This document shows positions 53,423 to 63,866 of a stretch of DNA of 64,000 nt, piece by piece. A program made the translations under genes and the position numbers. Under the pieces are notes generated by a model. The model saw only the letters and a list, made by a program, of their open reading frames with translations, was not told where the DNA came from and made no database searches. The first letter of the stretch is position 1; each line of letters opens with the position of its first letter. Origin of the DNA: Aliiroseovarius lamellibrachiae (GTDB lineage: Bacteria > Pseudomonadota > Alphaproteobacteria > Rhodobacterales > Rhodobacteraceae); the NCBI RefSeq assembly GCF_018599245.1, contig NZ_JAHEVJ010000001.1:496001-560000 (forward strand), read 5' to 3'.

Positions 53423-55314
53423 TTGTGCTCCTCATTGCGGCCAAAGCCAAACAGACGTTTCAGGCTGAACCTTCTCAGGTCAAATTTCTTTGCACCGGGG
53501 GGGGAGGCAATGGTGCGGGAATTGCCGAGCGCTTTCTCTTCTGCGGTTGGCCCACTGTCTTTGAACTGTAACGCATGGAGTTGGGCATAGATGCCGCCGC
53601 GCGCAAGAAGTTCATCATGGGTGCCTTGATCGACCACTTTGCCGTGATCCATCACGACGATTTTATCCGCCGCTTGGATGGTGGAAAGGCGATGGGCAAT
53701 GACCAGTGTGGTGCGCCCTTCGGAGAGTTGATCCAGCGCGTCTTGCACGAGCTTTTCGGACTTTGCATCAAGGGCAGATGTGGCCTCGTCCAACAAAAGG
53801 ACGGGCGCATCTCGTAACACAGCACGCGCAATAGCAACCCGTTGTTTCTGCCCCCCCGAAAGGTTTGACCCTCGCGGCCCGGCCGGGGTGTCGATCCCTT
53901 GTTCCAGTTGCGGCAGAAAATCGGCCACATGGGCGGTTTTCAGTGCGTGGTTTAGGCTGGTATCGGACACGTTATCGCGGCCCATCAAGATGTTATCGCG
54001 CAGTGTCTCATCAAACAGCAGCGCCTCTTGGCTGACCACGGAATAAAGCGCGCGCAGTTGATCCAATGGCAGGTCAGTAATATTGGTGCCGCCGATGGTG
54101 ATGCTACCCTTGCCCGCGTCAGACAAGCGCGTAAGCAGGTTGAACACAGTGCTTTTCCCAGCGCCAGAGGCGCCGACAAGGGCGGTGGTTTGGCCCGCGT
54201 TTGCGGTAAAACTTGCGCCTTTTAAAACCGGCGTATCACCATAGGAAAACTGAACATTGCTTAGCACGATATCGGCGTTTTGGGCTGGGCCAGACAGTCG
54301 TTTTGGCGTGGCTGGCGACAGGATTGTCGCGCGGGTGTTAAAAACATCGCGGATGCGTTCCAGACTGGCAAGCGCGGCTTGCCATGCGCCTGACACACGG
54401 CCCAGATTGCGCATAGGGTCAAAAACCAGCGCCATGGCGGTGAAGAAAGACATGAACTCGCCCACCGTTTTTTCACCGGCAACGATCTGTAGGCCACCGT
54501 AGAACAGCACACCAAAAAAGCCGATCGCGGCGATAATGTCGATAAGCGCGACGATACCGGCCTGGCTGATCTGGCTTTTCAAATGGGTCGAGGCAAAGGT
54601 ATCAATCTCATTCTCTACCCGGCCGCGCTCTCGTGTCTCTGCGCCTGCGAGTTTGATCTGATTGATGCCGTGGAAAATCTCATCCAATCGGGTTGAGATT
54701 TGCGCGGCCGAGGCGCGGCTGTCGGTTGTGGTGCGGCGCACGCGCTTTTGCAAGATGCCGACTGGGATGGTGAGGATGGGGGCAGCTGCCACCGCGATCA
54801 GCACCCAAACCCAGTCGATCCAAAACGCCACGCCAAGCAGTGCCAATAACGACACAACATCGCGCGCCACCGCCGAGAGAACCACCTCCCAAATGGTGGC
54901 GATCGCCTGCGCATCACCACGTACCCGTTCCATCAATGTGCCCGGTGAATTGTCACGGAAATAGTTGCTATCAAGGGTGAGCATATGCGTCACCATGTTT
55001 GATTGCAGCCGCGCGGCCACCCGCTGTCCCACATGAACCATCAGCGTTTTATGGCCAAAGGCAGAGATTGCGCGCACCACAAAAATGCCTGCGACCATCG
55101 CCGCCACGCCAAAAATTGCGGCGGTCGATCCGCCCGCAAAAGCGGTGTCAAACATTGGCTTGATCATATAACTTAACCCGCCAAGGGCTATGCCTTCGGT
55201 CGCCATCAGTAAAACGGCAATCACCAACGGCAGGCGATACGCCCGTAAGTACCCGCGCCAAAGCCAGCGGATCATTGGGTCCTTCATTGCGGTAGATTGC
55301 TTGACGTCACTCAT
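53419..55314 (-). CDS. MsbA-like ABC exporter (fused permease-ATPase)
   Basis: 631-aa half-transporter with six membrane helices (residues ~25-320) and a nucleotide-binding domain: Walker A ALVGASGAGKST, signature NLSGGQKQRVAIARAV, Walker B PVLLLDEATSALD, H-loop VIAHRLSTI. MsbA-type exporters flip lipid A or other lipids; the actual substrate here is open. The C-terminal ~45 residues are basic and extended. It is in the middle of a three-gene operon with ATGA overlaps at both ends. Confidence 0.9.
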   Translation of the reverse strand: MSDVKQSTAMKDPMIRWLWRGYLRAYRLPLVIAVLLMATEGIALGGLSYMIKPMFDTAFAGGSTAAIFGVAAMVAGIFVVRAISAFGHKTLMVHVGQRVAARLQSNMVTHMLTLDSNYFRDNSPGTLMERVRGDAQAIATIWEVVLSAVARDVVSLLALLGVAFWIDWVWVLIAVAAAPILTIPVGILQKRVRRTTTDSRASAAQISTRLDEIFHGINQIKLAGAETRERGRVENEIDTFASTHLKSQISQAGIVALIDIIAAIGFFGVLFYGGLQIVAGEKTVGEFMSFFTAMALVFDPMRNLGRVSGAWQAALASLERIRDVFNTRATILSPATPKRLSGPAQNADIVLSNVQFSYGDTPVLKGASFTANAGQTTALVGASGAGKSTVFNLLTRLSDAGKGSITIGGTNITDLPLDQLRALYSVVSQEALLFDETLRDNILMGRDNVSDTSLNHALKTAHVADFLPQLEQGIDTPAGPRGSNLSGGQKQRVAIARAVLRDAPVLLLDEATSALDAKSEKLVQDALDQLSEGRTTLVIAHRLSTIQAADKIVVMDHGKVVDQGTHDELLARGGIYAQLHALQFKDSGPTAEEKALGNSRTIASPPGAKKFDLRRFSLKRLFGFGRNEEHK

Positions 55315-56006
55315 GTATCGCTCCGCCCATTGCGCTTGTCGTTAAACGATGCGGTCAGCGCCTCTGGGTCATAATAGTCGCGGATCCAGTCGCGGATTGG
55401 CATTGGGTCGGCCTGGATGTGATCCCTGTAGGCTGCAATCACATGGTCCAATATCCCCGCCTTTGACCAATGCTGATGAGCATATTTGATCGACAGTTGC
55501 TTGGCGGCCTCTTCAACGGGCGCACCCTGATAATCAATCATGTAAAAGGCCGCCGCCAACCCGGTGCGGTCTGCGCCTGATTTGCAATGGATCAGCATTG
55601 GTTTTTCCACTTGGTCCATCAGATCAAACAACGCCAAATATTGCTCGGCGGGCAACAGTTCACGCGCTTCAAGCGGCAGGTCGTAAAGGGCCATGCCATA
55701 ATCCGCACAGGCCTCTTTTTCAAAAAGGTAATACGAATACACATCTGCCCCGCGCAGGTTGATTACCGACTTGATGCCAATTTCGGACAATGCGGGAAAA
55801 TGTACGGGGTCAGGCTGGTTTGACCGCCACGCGTCATCTGACAATTGATAACGATTGGGCAGCATACGGCGCAAAAACGCATGATCCACCAAATTGTTAT
55901 GCGTGCGGGCGGAACGGCGCGCTTTTGGGGTTGAGATATCCATGCCAAACCCGTGCTTCCACGCGCGTTCTTTGGCCTTGATCTTGGCATAAAGGGTCGA
56001 AAACAT
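55311..56006 (-). CDS. Dual-specificity/tyrosine phosphatase-like protein
   Basis: 231-aa protein-tyrosine-phosphatase-fold enzyme with the complete P-loop HCKSGADRTG (Cys-X5-Arg) and an upstream VINLRGADVYSYY strand. Similar proteins (DSP/SiW14-like) act on phosphoinositides, lipopolysaccharide or polyphosphate in bacteria. ATG 56006 (MFSTLYAKIK) has GGAG five bases away; the frame's extension to 56120 is not supported. It is the first gene of the operon with the MsbA-like exporter, which hints at envelope lipid work. Confidence 0.85.
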   Translation of the reverse strand: MFSTLYAKIKAKERAWKHGFGMDISTPKARRSARTHNNLVDHAFLRRMLPNRYQLSDDAWRSNQPDPVHFPALSEIGIKSVINLRGADVYSYYLFEKEACADYGMALYDLPLEARELLPAEQYLALFDLMDQVEKPMLIHCKSGADRTGLAAAFYMIDYQGAPVEEAAKQLSIKYAHQHWSKAGILDHVIAAYRDHIQADPMPIRDWIRDYYDPEALTASFNDKRNGRSDT

Positions 56007-56203
56007 ACGCGCTCCGCAGATCTGGTCGCCGGGTTTCCACCGGTGTATCGTCAAAGGCCGGGGCAGACAAGCAACGTACTTTTTACCGGATCCATAAATA
56101 ACTATTCTGATGAGCGTCACAAATTTGAATGGCGCCCGCGTTGACGGGTCTTTGTTCGCGCCTTACCCCTAATGAAAACAATAAACTCACAGTGAGGTTT
56201 CCC

Positions 56204-57403
56204 ATGTCGCTTGCCCATGGACGCAGTTATCTGGCCATCCCTGGCCCCTCGGTTATGCCCGATCGTGTGTTGCAAGCCATGCACACCGCAGCCCCCAATA
56301 TTTACGCGGGCGAGCTGGTGGATATGATGCCGGGGATCATGTCCGGGTTGAAAAATGTGGCGCGCACCAGACATTTTGCGACGATCTATATCGCCAATGG
56401 GCATGGCGCATGGGAGGCGGCTTTGTCCAATGTTCTTGCCCCCGGTGATAAGGTTCTGTCTCTTTGCACGGGTCGATTTGGTCATGGATGGGCTGAAATG
56501 GCTTGCTCACTTGGGGCTACCCCACAGGTGATGGACTTCGGCAATGCAACGCCAGTGGATGCGGCACATGTGGCCGCTGTCCTTCGTGAGGATCACAATC
56601 ATGAGATTAAGGCCGTGCTCGCCACGCATGTGGATACGTCAAGCTCGGTGAAAAACGATATCGCAGCGATACGGGCGGCGATGGATCACGCAGACCACCC
56701 CGCACTGTTGATGGCTGATTGCATCGCGTCTTTTGGTGCCGAACGTTTTGAAATGGACGCTTGGGGGGTGGATGTGATGGTCGGGGCCAGCCAAAAGGGA
56801 ATGATGGTTCCGCCGGGGTTGGGCTTTGTGTTTTTTAATGAAAAGGCGGTGGCGGCACGCCAGGAACTGCCCCGTGTGTCCAATTACTGGGATTGGGAGC
56901 CACGTAAAAATCCCGACCAGCTGTGGCAGTATTTTGGGGGAACGCCGCCAACGCATCACCTTTATGGCCTACGTGCTGCCCTTGCGATGATAGAGGACGA
57001 AGGCGGAATTGAAGCGGTTTGGGCGCGGCATGAACATCTTGCCCGCGCGATTTGGGCGACTTTTGACGCATGGGCAAATGCGGGGCCCGTGGCGTTGAAT
57101 GTGGCCGATCGTGCCAACCGATCCTGCGCTGTGACCTCGGTTGGGATTGGGGCGCCAAACGGGCTTCGATTGCGCGAATGGTGCGAGGCCAAAATGGGCG
57201 TGACCTTGGGGATCGGACTGGGAATGGGCACCGACGAAGACCCCGACAGCACGGGTTTTTTCCGGTTGGGCCACATGGGGCATGTGAACGCGCATATGGT
57301 GATGGGGGCCTTGTCCGCAATCGAAGCGGGTTTGACGGCGCTAAACATTCCACATGGCGAGGGCGCCCTAGAGGCCATGGCGAAGGTCATGGCGGAAGCT
57401 TGA
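56204..57403 (+). CDS. Class V aminotransferase (serine/alanine-glyoxylate type)
   Basis: 399-aa PLP enzyme of the AGXT/serine-glyoxylate group: PGPSVMPDRVLQAM at the N-terminus, IYIANGHGAWEAAL, HVDTSSSVKNDI, MADCIASFG (PLP Asp), and VGASQKGMMVPPGLGFV with the Schiff-base Lys. It probably transfers amino groups to glyoxylate, useful where ureide breakdown makes glyoxylate. Aspartate-glyoxylate activity (BhcA-like) is an alternative, but no bhc genes are near. ATG 56204 follows GTGAGG. Confidence 0.86.
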   Translation: MSLAHGRSYLAIPGPSVMPDRVLQAMHTAAPNIYAGELVDMMPGIMSGLKNVARTRHFATIYIANGHGAWEAALSNVLAPGDKVLSLCTGRFGHGWAEMACSLGATPQVMDFGNATPVDAAHVAAVLREDHNHEIKAVLATHVDTSSSVKNDIAAIRAAMDHADHPALLMADCIASFGAERFEMDAWGVDVMVGASQKGMMVPPGLGFVFFNEKAVAARQELPRVSNYWDWEPRKNPDQLWQYFGGTPPTHHLYGLRAALAMIEDEGGIEAVWARHEHLARAIWATFDAWANAGPVALNVADRANRSCAVTSVGIGAPNGLRLREWCEAKMGVTLGIGLGMGTDEDPDSTGFFRLGHMGHVNAHMVMGALSAIEAGLTALNIPHGEGALEAMAKVMAEA

Positions 57404-57429
57404 ACGAACACTCTTGGTTGAGCGGGCCG

Positions 57430-58542
57430 TTAGTTGCGGGCCTCTCTCAACGCATCAGGCAAAGCTGCGGCAAACACATCAAGATCCTGAGGGCGGCCTG
57501 CTGACAGGCGAATGCATCGGTCCTGTGGGGCCGCAAAGGGCATGCGCACAAAGAGGTTCCGCTTTACCAGCGCTGCCAGAACCTTACGGGCGAAGTCTCC
57601 ATCCTGACCGCAATCAATGGCGACAAAATTTGTACCGGAGGGCAGGGTGCTCAGGCCATTCTCGCGGGCAATGTCGTCGATCCGTGTGCGTGCCTTGGCG
57701 ATGTTGTTTTGCGTCTCCGTAAGATAGTCTGCATCCTCTAACGCCGCCAAAGCGCCCGCTTGCGAAATCCGGCACATGCCAAAATGATTGCGGATCTTGT
57801 TAAAGGCCGTGATCAGCTCCGGATGTGAAATCGCATATCCGACGCGTGCGCCCGCAAGGCTGTAAGCCTTTGAAAACGTGCGCATACGGATGACGCGCGG
57901 ATCGTTTGGATCCAGCGCAGGGGCCGTGCCTTCGGGCGCAAATTCGATATAGGCTTCATCCAACACCAAAAGACAGCCTTCGGGCACAGCGTCGATCATC
58001 GTCTGAATACGGGCGGCATCGTGCCATGTGCCCATCGGGTTGTCTGGGTTGGCGATATAGACAAGCTTGGCGCCGACCTCGTTGGCTTTTGCGATCAACG
58101 CCTCTGGGTCTTCGTGGTCGTTTTTGTAAGGGACCGTCACAAGTTCGCCGCCAAAGCCCGCAACATGATAGTTAAACGTCGGATAGGCCCCCTGCGAGGT
58201 GACCACCTTGTCACCCGGTTGGATCAACAGCCGCACGAGATAGCCCAAAATGCCGTCGATGCCTTCCCCCACCAAGATGCTCTCAGTTGGGATATTGTGA
58301 TGTGCGCTCAGGGCGTTGCGCAAATCATAGTTTTCCGGGTCCCCATACATCCACGCCTCACTGGCGGCCTTTTGCATCGCGGCGACGGCTTTGGGCGAGG
58401 GGCCAAAGACATTCTCATTTGCCCCAAGACGCGCATCAAAAGCCCGCCCTCGCGCACGTTCTTGTGTTTCCGGGCCCACAAATGGAACGGCGGCAGGAAG
58501 CGTTTTGGCGAGCGGGGTCAGGCGAGCGTAAGTCTTGGTCAT
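57430..58542 (-). CDS. hisC: Histidinol-phosphate aminotransferase-like (class I/II)
   Basis: 370-aa PLP aminotransferase: RLGANENVFGPSP, WMYGDPENYDLRNAL, the NPDNPMGTW region, LDEAYIEFAP (PLP contacts) and TFSKAYSLAGARVGYAI with the catalytic Lys. HisC members make histidinol phosphate; some act on aromatic amino acids or cobalamin precursors, so the assignment is by family. ATG 58542 (MTKTYARLTPLAK) fits; the frame upstream to 58650 has no support. It converges with the class V aminotransferase. Confidence 0.83.
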   Translation of the reverse strand: MTKTYARLTPLAKTLPAAVPFVGPETQERARGRAFDARLGANENVFGPSPKAVAAMQKAASEAWMYGDPENYDLRNALSAHHNIPTESILVGEGIDGILGYLVRLLIQPGDKVVTSQGAYPTFNYHVAGFGGELVTVPYKNDHEDPEALIAKANEVGAKLVYIANPDNPMGTWHDAARIQTMIDAVPEGCLLVLDEAYIEFAPEGTAPALDPNDPRVIRMRTFSKAYSLAGARVGYAISHPELITAFNKIRNHFGMCRISQAGALAALEDADYLTETQNNIAKARTRIDDIARENGLSTLPSGTNFVAIDCGQDGDFARKVLAALVKRNLFVRMPFAAPQDRCIRLSAGRPQDLDVFAAALPDALREARN

Positions 58543-58666
58543 AAGGATGTTAGAACAGGCTGTCGTGAAGGGTACAAGAGCGGCCACGCTTGAAAATGGG
58601 TAAATTGACCTTACATGAGAATGGTTCGCAACTTTACGTTGCCATAGCAAAATTCAGGAGGCCAAT

Positions 58667-58843
58667 ATGCCCCAAATGAGCAGACGTTTGTTTCTGACCA
58701 GTGCCGCCGCCGCAGCAAGCCTTCGCGCCGCCCCACAAACCGCTGTCACGCTTGCCAAATCTCCCCCAGCCCGCAGGGTGTTGGAGCTTGTCTATGACAA
58801 ATCCATGGGCATGATGCGCGCCGTGGAACGTGTGATCCACTGA
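58667..58843 (+). CDS. 58-aa peptide with Tat-like signal, unrecognised
   Basis: Small frame with an excellent ribosome site (AGGAGG, 58656-58661, five bases before ATG 58667). It starts MPQMSRRLFLTSAAAAASL, an Arg-Arg-containing signal of Tat type with an Ala-rich core, then a short mature part ending VLELVYDKSMGMMRAVERVIH. A bidirectional terminator follows directly. It is divergent from hisC. I know no family for it. Confidence 0.7.
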   Translation: MPQMSRRLFLTSAAAAASLRAAPQTAVTLAKSPPARRVLELVYDKSMGMMRAVERVIH

Positions 58844-58854
58844 CCGAAAACGCA

Positions 58855-58881
58855 AAAGGCCGAGCATCTCGCCCGGCCTTT
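58855..58881. terminator. Bidirectional terminator between the small peptide gene and valS
   Basis: AAAGGCCG (58855-58862) pairs with CGGCCTTT (58874-58881); T residues follow on both strands. It serves two convergent genes. Confidence 0.8.
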
Positions 58882-58900
58882 ATAGCGTGTTTTCAAAAGA

Positions 58901-61900
58901 TTAGATCTCTTTCAAACGATCCAAAGCCCCCAAAAGCTTGGCTTCCTCTGCCTCACGTGCGACCAGGTTCTGGCGGGTTTCCTCAACCACGTCAGCAGGG
59001 GCGCTTTCCGCAAACTTCGGATTTTTCAATCGTCCGCGCAGACCGCCCAGCTCTTTGGCAAGCTTGCCCAGAGATTTCTCAAGCCGGGCAATTTCCTCGT
59101 TCACGTCAATGATGTCGGCCAGCGGCAGGGCAAAGGTGCCGCCATCCACGGGCACGGTGATACAGCCCTTGGGCAGATCGGCCATTTCCGTGATGCTGTC
59201 GATGCGGGCCATACGCGTGACCAAGCCCTGATTTTCGCCAAGCGCCTTGCGGCCTTTGTCGTCAAGGTCTTGCATGATCACGGGGATTTTCAAACCAGCA
59301 GGCACATGCATTTGCGCGCGCGCGGAACGGATGTTTTCGATCAGGGAAATCACCCAGTTCATCTCGCGTGCGGCATCCTCATCCACCAGTTCAGCGCCGT
59401 AAGTGGGCCATTCTGCGTGGATCAGCATGGTGTCGCGGTCTGCGATTTGGCCCCAAAGCTCTTCGGTGATGAACGGCATGATCGGGTGCAACATGATCAG
59501 GCATTGATCAATCACCCATGCCATGGTCGCGCGGGTCTCGGCGACAACGGCCTCATTATCCGAGTTCAACAGAGGTTTTGAAAATTCAACATACCAGTCG
59601 CACACCTTGCCCCACGTATAGGCATACAAACCCAGAGCGGCGTCGTTGAAACGGTAAGCATCCAGCGCTTCATCCACCATGATCCGCGCTTTGGCGGTCT
59701 CTGAAATGATCCAGCGGTTCACGGTTTGCGTGGTGGCCGACGGGTCAAAATCCGCAGATGGTTTGCACTCGTTCATCTCGGCAAAGCGGGCGGCGTTCCA
59801 GATTTTGGTGCCGAAATTGCGATACCCCGCAATGCGCTCGGTTGAAAGCTTCAGCACCCCACCGATCGACGCCATCGCCGTGTTGGTCATGCGCAGCGCA
59901 TCGGCGCCGAATTCGTCAATGATTTCCAGCGGGTCAATCACATTGCCCGTGGTTTTAGACATCTTCTTGCCCTTCTCATCACGCACAAGACCATGCAGGT
60001 ACACCGTGTGGAACGGGTTTTGTCCCGTCACAGCCTGACCCATCATCATCATCCGCGCGACCCAGAAAAACAGGATGTCTTGCCCGGTGATCAACACGTC
60101 GCCGGGGAAGTAATCCGCCAGTTCTTGGGTGTCGTTTGGCCAGCCCAGCGTGCCAAAGGGCCAGAGGCCGGAGGAGAACCAAGTGTCGAGCACATCAGGG
60201 TCGCGCCAAACAGGGTAGACCAATTTGGTCGGATCCTGATCCATTTCGTAAGCCGCGAGGCATTCTGCTAACATATGGGTTGCGGCTGCGCGATCCGCCA
60301 CCTCAACCACACGGGCCCCGTTCAACGGGGTCGGCAAACCGTCCAGAACATCTGAAAACTGTTTGACGACATCGTCAAAGCTGGCGGCTGCGTGGCTTTT
60401 TTCGTGACCCGGTAAAAAGTCTTGTTCCCACAACAGGCGGAGCATTTCGACCAAATCAAGCGCGCCATCATTTTCATCGTCGTGATATCCTTCGCCGGAC
60501 AGATCAAACCCATACCAAACCGGCACCTGATGCCCCCACCACAGCTGGCGGGAAATACACCAAGGCTCGATATTTTCCAGCCAATGATAAAAGGTCTTCT
60601 CGCCACTTTCGGGCATGATCTTCACGTCACCGTTGCGCACTGCGTCCAGCGCGGGACCAGCGATTTCTTTGGCGTCCACAAACCACTGATCGGTCAGCAT
60701 CGGTTCAATGACAACCTTGGAACGATCCCCAAACGGCTGCATGATTGGCTTTGCTTCAACATAAGGCACGGTCTCGGTGACCTCAGTCTCGTTGCCTTCG
60801 TCGTCTTTTATGGTTTTGGTCACCGTGGTCATCACCGCCAGCCCTTCGGCGGTGATGTCAGCGATGACTTTGGTGCGGGCCTCAAAGCGATCCAAACCAC
60901 GGTATTCATCCGGCACAAGGTTCATCGCGGCGATCTTTGCCTCGTCAAAATCCTCTTCGCCATTGGCAATACGCTGGGCGATGGCCGCTTCTTCATCATA
61001 AGGGCGACCGTCCGCCCGCATGGCCCCACGGGTGTCCATCAGCGAATACATCGGGATGCCGCCGCGCTTGGCAACTTGATAGTCGTTAAAGTCATGCGCG
61101 CCAGTGATTTTCACCGCACCGGACCCAAAATCCATTTCCGGGTATTCATCGGTGATAATCGGGATCAGGCGGCGATGCTCTTTTGGCCCAACCGGAATTT
61201 CACAAAGCTTGCCAACAATAGGCGCGTAACGTTCGTCATCGGGGTGCACGGCCACCGCGCCATCCCCCAACATGGTTTCCGGCCGGGTCGTGGCGATGGA
61301 AATATAGTCACGCTCTTCCGTCAGGGTCACATTCCCATCTTCGTCTTTCTCGACGTAAGTATAGGTCGCGCCCCCGGCCAGCGGGTATTTGAAATGCCAC
61401 ATGTGACCGGGGGTCTCAATGTTTTCAACCTCAAGATCCGAGATCGCAGTTTCAAAATGCGGGTCCCAATTGACCAGACGTTTGCCGCGATAAATCAACC
61501 CCTTATCGTACATGTCGACAAAGACTTTCAGCACGGCATCGTGGAAGTTGGCGGAGTTTTCGTGCCCCGTGCGCGGATCACCCGGCGCACCGGCCATGGT
61601 GAAGGCGTTGCGTGACCAGTCGCAGGTGGATCCCAAACGTTTCAACTGGTTGATAATGGTAGAGCCGTATTCGCCTTTCCATTCCCAGATCTTGCCCAAA
61701 AACGCCTCGCGTCCCAATTCGCGTCGACCCGGTTGCTGGGTTTCTGCCAGCATCTTTTCGACTTGCAATTGCGTGGCAATGCCCGCGTGGTCCTGGCCCG
61801 GTTGCCACAGCGTGTTGAAGCCGCGCATCCGGTGCCAGCGCACCAAAATATCCTGAAGTGTGTTGTTGAACGCATGGCCCACATGCAGCGCACCGGTCAC

Positions 61901-62041
61901 ATTTGGCGGCGGGATCATGATGGTAAAGCTGTCCGCCCCGGGCTTTGCATTTGCGCCCGCCTTAAAGGCGCCAGCCTCTTCCCAGGTTTTGTAAATCCGC
62001 GCCTCAGCAGATGCTGCGTCAAAAGTCTTGTCCATGGCCAT
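58901..62041 (-). CDS. valS: Valyl-tRNA synthetase
   Basis: 1046-aa class I synthetase charging tRNA-Val. It has [15 protein letters not shown] (HIGH motif) at residues ~44-58, a CP1 editing domain, [17 protein letters not shown] (KMSKS motif with Thr in the last position), an anticodon-binding domain and the C-terminal coiled-coil arm ([20 protein letters not shown]). A longer insert with [12 protein letters not shown] and [12 protein letters not shown] is present in the editing region. Start 62041 or 62035 (MDKTF). Confidence 0.97.
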   Translation of the reverse strand: MAMDKTFDAASAEARIYKTWEEAGAFKAGANAKPGADSFTIMIPPPNVTGALHVGHAFNNTLQDILVRWHRMRGFNTLWQPGQDHAGIATQLQVEKMLAETQQPGRRELGREAFLGKIWEWKGEYGSTIINQLKRLGSTCDWSRNAFTMAGAPGDPRTGHENSANFHDAVLKVFVDMYDKGLIYRGKRLVNWDPHFETAISDLEVENIETPGHMWHFKYPLAGGATYTYVEKDEDGNVTLTEERDYISIATTRPETMLGDGAVAVHPDDERYAPIVGKLCEIPVGPKEHRRLIPIITDEYPEMDFGSGAVKITGAHDFNDYQVAKRGGIPMYSLMDTRGAMRADGRPYDEEAAIAQRIANGEEDFDEAKIAAMNLVPDEYRGLDRFEARTKVIADITAEGLAVMTTVTKTIKDDEGNETEVTETVPYVEAKPIMQPFGDRSKVVIEPMLTDQWFVDAKEIAGPALDAVRNGDVKIMPESGEKTFYHWLENIEPWCISRQLWWGHQVPVWYGFDLSGEGYHDDENDGALDLVEMLRLLWEQDFLPGHEKSHAAASFDDVVKQFSDVLDGLPTPLNGARVVEVADRAAATHMLAECLAAYEMDQDPTKLVYPVWRDPDVLDTWFSSGLWPFGTLGWPNDTQELADYFPGDVLITGQDILFFWVARMMMMGQAVTGQNPFHTVYLHGLVRDEKGKKMSKTTGNVIDPLEIIDEFGADALRMTNTAMASIGGVLKLSTERIAGYRNFGTKIWNAARFAEMNECKPSADFDPSATTQTVNRWIISETAKARIMVDEALDAYRFNDAALGLYAYTWGKVCDWYVEFSKPLLNSDNEAVVAETRATMAWVIDQCLIMLHPIMPFITEELWGQIADRDTMLIHAEWPTYGAELVDEDAAREMNWVISLIENIRSARAQMHVPAGLKIPVIMQDLDDKGRKALGENQGLVTRMARIDSITEMADLPKGCITVPVDGGTFALPLADIIDVNEEIARLEKSLGKLAKELGGLRGRLKNPKFAESAPADVVEETRQNLVAREAEEAKLLGALDRLKEI

Positions 62042-62133
62042 GGTTCTGTCCCGTCATATCACATGTTCACTGGGGTTTAACCGCATGGAACGCAAAGGGG
62101 AAGGGCCACCGCCTGTCTTCGCTTTTCCTCTTT

Positions 62134-62157
62134 CTGAAAATATCCCCGCCGGAGGCA
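62134..62157. repeat. Candidate dispersed intergenic element
   Basis: Minus strand: GCCTCCGGCGGGGATATTTT. From memory, this string recurs in noncoding gaps of many Rhodobacterales genomes. Only one copy was noticed in the window, so it rests on recollection and is low confidence. Confidence 0.35.
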
Positions 62158-62178
62158 GAAAACTGGGGCTTGCCCCAC
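62157..62178 (-). terminator. Terminator after pgm
   Basis: TGGGGC (62164-62169) pairs with GCCCCA (62172-62177) immediately past the stop; on the minus strand GTTTTC follows. Confidence 0.65.
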
Positions 62179-63819
62179 TTAACTGATCACATCGGGGTGG
62201 TCGCGCCCTGTGCGCGTGCGAATTCCGGTGATCTCTTCTGTTGCGGCAATCACATCCTTTAGCGCGACTTGGGCGTCCAGCGAATGATCCTCCTCGGGGC
62301 CTGCGTAGTTTTCGAGGTAAACGCGAATGGTTGCGCCCTCTGTCCCGGTGCCAGACAGGCGCAGCATGGCGCGCGCGCCGCCCTCAAAACTGATGATCAA
62401 GCCCTGGTTTGTGGTGTGGCTGCCATCCACTGGATCGGTATAGGCGAACTCTTCTGCGCTGGTTACCAAGCTTCCGGCGGCGGTTGTGCCGGCAAGTGTG
62501 TCGAGGCGTGCGCGTAAATCGGCGACGATCCCCTCGGCCAAGCCGCTGTCCACAGCTTCGTAATCATGGCGCGAGTAATAGTTGCGGCCAAATTCCGCCC
62601 AATGTGCGGTTAAGATGTCCGCCACGCTTTCGCGACGTACAGCAAGGATGTTGAGCCACAACAGCACCGCCCAAAGCCCGTCTTTTTCCCGCACATGATT
62701 GGAACCGGTCCCCGCACTTTCCTCGCCGCAAAGGGTCGCGCGACCCGCATCCAAAAGCGTGCCGAAATATTTCCATCCAGTTGGGGTTTGAAAAGCTTCG
62801 ATGCCCAGCTTTTTGGCCACCCGATCAGAGGCGCCAGAGGTGGGCATGGACCGGGCGATCCCGTTAATCCCACCCGCATATCCCGGCGCAAGATCAGCAT
62901 TTGCCGCCAAGACCGCAAGGCTGTCTGACGGGGTGACATAAATGTCGCGCCCCAAGATCATATTGCGATCCCCATCGCCATCAGAGGCGGCGGCAAAATC
63001 AGGGGCGTCCTCGTCCATCATCAGATCATATAGCGGTTTGGCCCAGACGGGGTTCGGGTCTGGGTGGCCCCCCCCGATTTGGGCGCCAAAGTCTTTAAGG
63101 GGCGCGCCGTTCAGCACCGTATTCGGATGGGCGCCCAATCTGTTCACAAGGATTTCTTTTGCATATGGGCCGGTCACCGCGTGCATCGCGTCAAAACGCA
63201 TTCTGAAACCAGAGGCAAATAGGGCCCGAATGGCAGGCATTTCAAAAAGCTCATCCATCAGGACGGCATAGTCTTCGACCGGGTCCACAACCTCAAGGGT
63301 CATGCCGTCCAGGGTCAAGGTTCCCACTTGGCTCAGCGATGGGGCGGCGGTGTCGGTCATATGATATTCGGTGATGGTCGTCGCTTTAGAGACGATTTCA
63401 TCGGTCACGGATTCCGGCGCAGGTCCCCCGTTTGCAATGTTGTATTTCAAGCCGAAATCACCGTCAGGACCACCAGGATTGTGGCTGGCGGACAGAATGA
63501 TCCCTCCATCCGCTTTGCGCAAGCGGATCAAGTGACTGGCGGCTGGGGTTGATAGGATGCCGTTCTGACCGACGATCACTTTGGCCACACCATTGGCCGC
63601 CGCCATACGCAAAATGATCGCACTTGCCGTGTCATTAAAAAACCGCCCATCGCCGCCCAAGACGAGCGTCTTTCCGGGGGCGCCAATGGCATTCAACACC
63701 GCCTGCACATAGGTTTCCAAATAGCCCGGACTGGAAAATACCTGCGTCTTTTTCCGCAAGCCAGATGTCCCCGGAACCTGTCCGTCAATAGGGGCGGTGG
63801 GATAGGTGGTCACGGGCAT
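62179..63819 (-). CDS. pgm: Phosphoglucomutase (alpha-D-glucose-specific)
   Basis: 546-aa alpha-D-phosphohexomutase that interconverts glucose-1-phosphate and glucose-6-phosphate for glycogen, cyclic glucan or LPS sugar supply. IILSASHNPGGPDGDFG contains the phosphoserine, ASDGDGDRNMI binds Mg, CGEESAGTGSNHVREKDGLWAVLLWLN is the sugar loop, and RLSGTGTEGATIRVY binds phosphate. It is a single-gene unit with a terminator on its own side; no glg genes are nearby. Confidence 0.96.
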   Translation of the reverse strand: MPVTTYPTAPIDGQVPGTSGLRKKTQVFSSPGYLETYVQAVLNAIGAPGKTLVLGGDGRFFNDTASAIILRMAAANGVAKVIVGQNGILSTPAASHLIRLRKADGGIILSASHNPGGPDGDFGLKYNIANGGPAPESVTDEIVSKATTITEYHMTDTAAPSLSQVGTLTLDGMTLEVVDPVEDYAVLMDELFEMPAIRALFASGFRMRFDAMHAVTGPYAKEILVNRLGAHPNTVLNGAPLKDFGAQIGGGHPDPNPVWAKPLYDLMMDEDAPDFAAASDGDGDRNMILGRDIYVTPSDSLAVLAANADLAPGYAGGINGIARSMPTSGASDRVAKKLGIEAFQTPTGWKYFGTLLDAGRATLCGEESAGTGSNHVREKDGLWAVLLWLNILAVRRESVADILTAHWAEFGRNYYSRHDYEAVDSGLAEGIVADLRARLDTLAGTTAAGSLVTSAEEFAYTDPVDGSHTTNQGLIISFEGGARAMLRLSGTGTEGATIRVYLENYAGPEEDHSLDAQVALKDVIAATEEITGIRTRTGRDHPDVIS

Positions 63820-63846
63820 AGAATTCTCAGCATGTTATTGATAAAA

Positions 63847-63866
63847 ATGTCATTCTTGAAAGAATG
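63847..63866 (-). terminator. Terminator after the Lrp/AsnC-type gene
   Basis: CATTCTT (63851-63857) pairs with AAGAATG (63860-63866) right behind the stop; the minus strand continues ACATTTTTAT. Confidence 0.65.

Noticed and set aside
60422-61615. 397-codon open frame on the plus strand
   Set aside because: It lies wholly antisense to valS; the peptide is rich in His, Arg and Phe and has no family signature. It is a shadow frame of a GC-biased gene.
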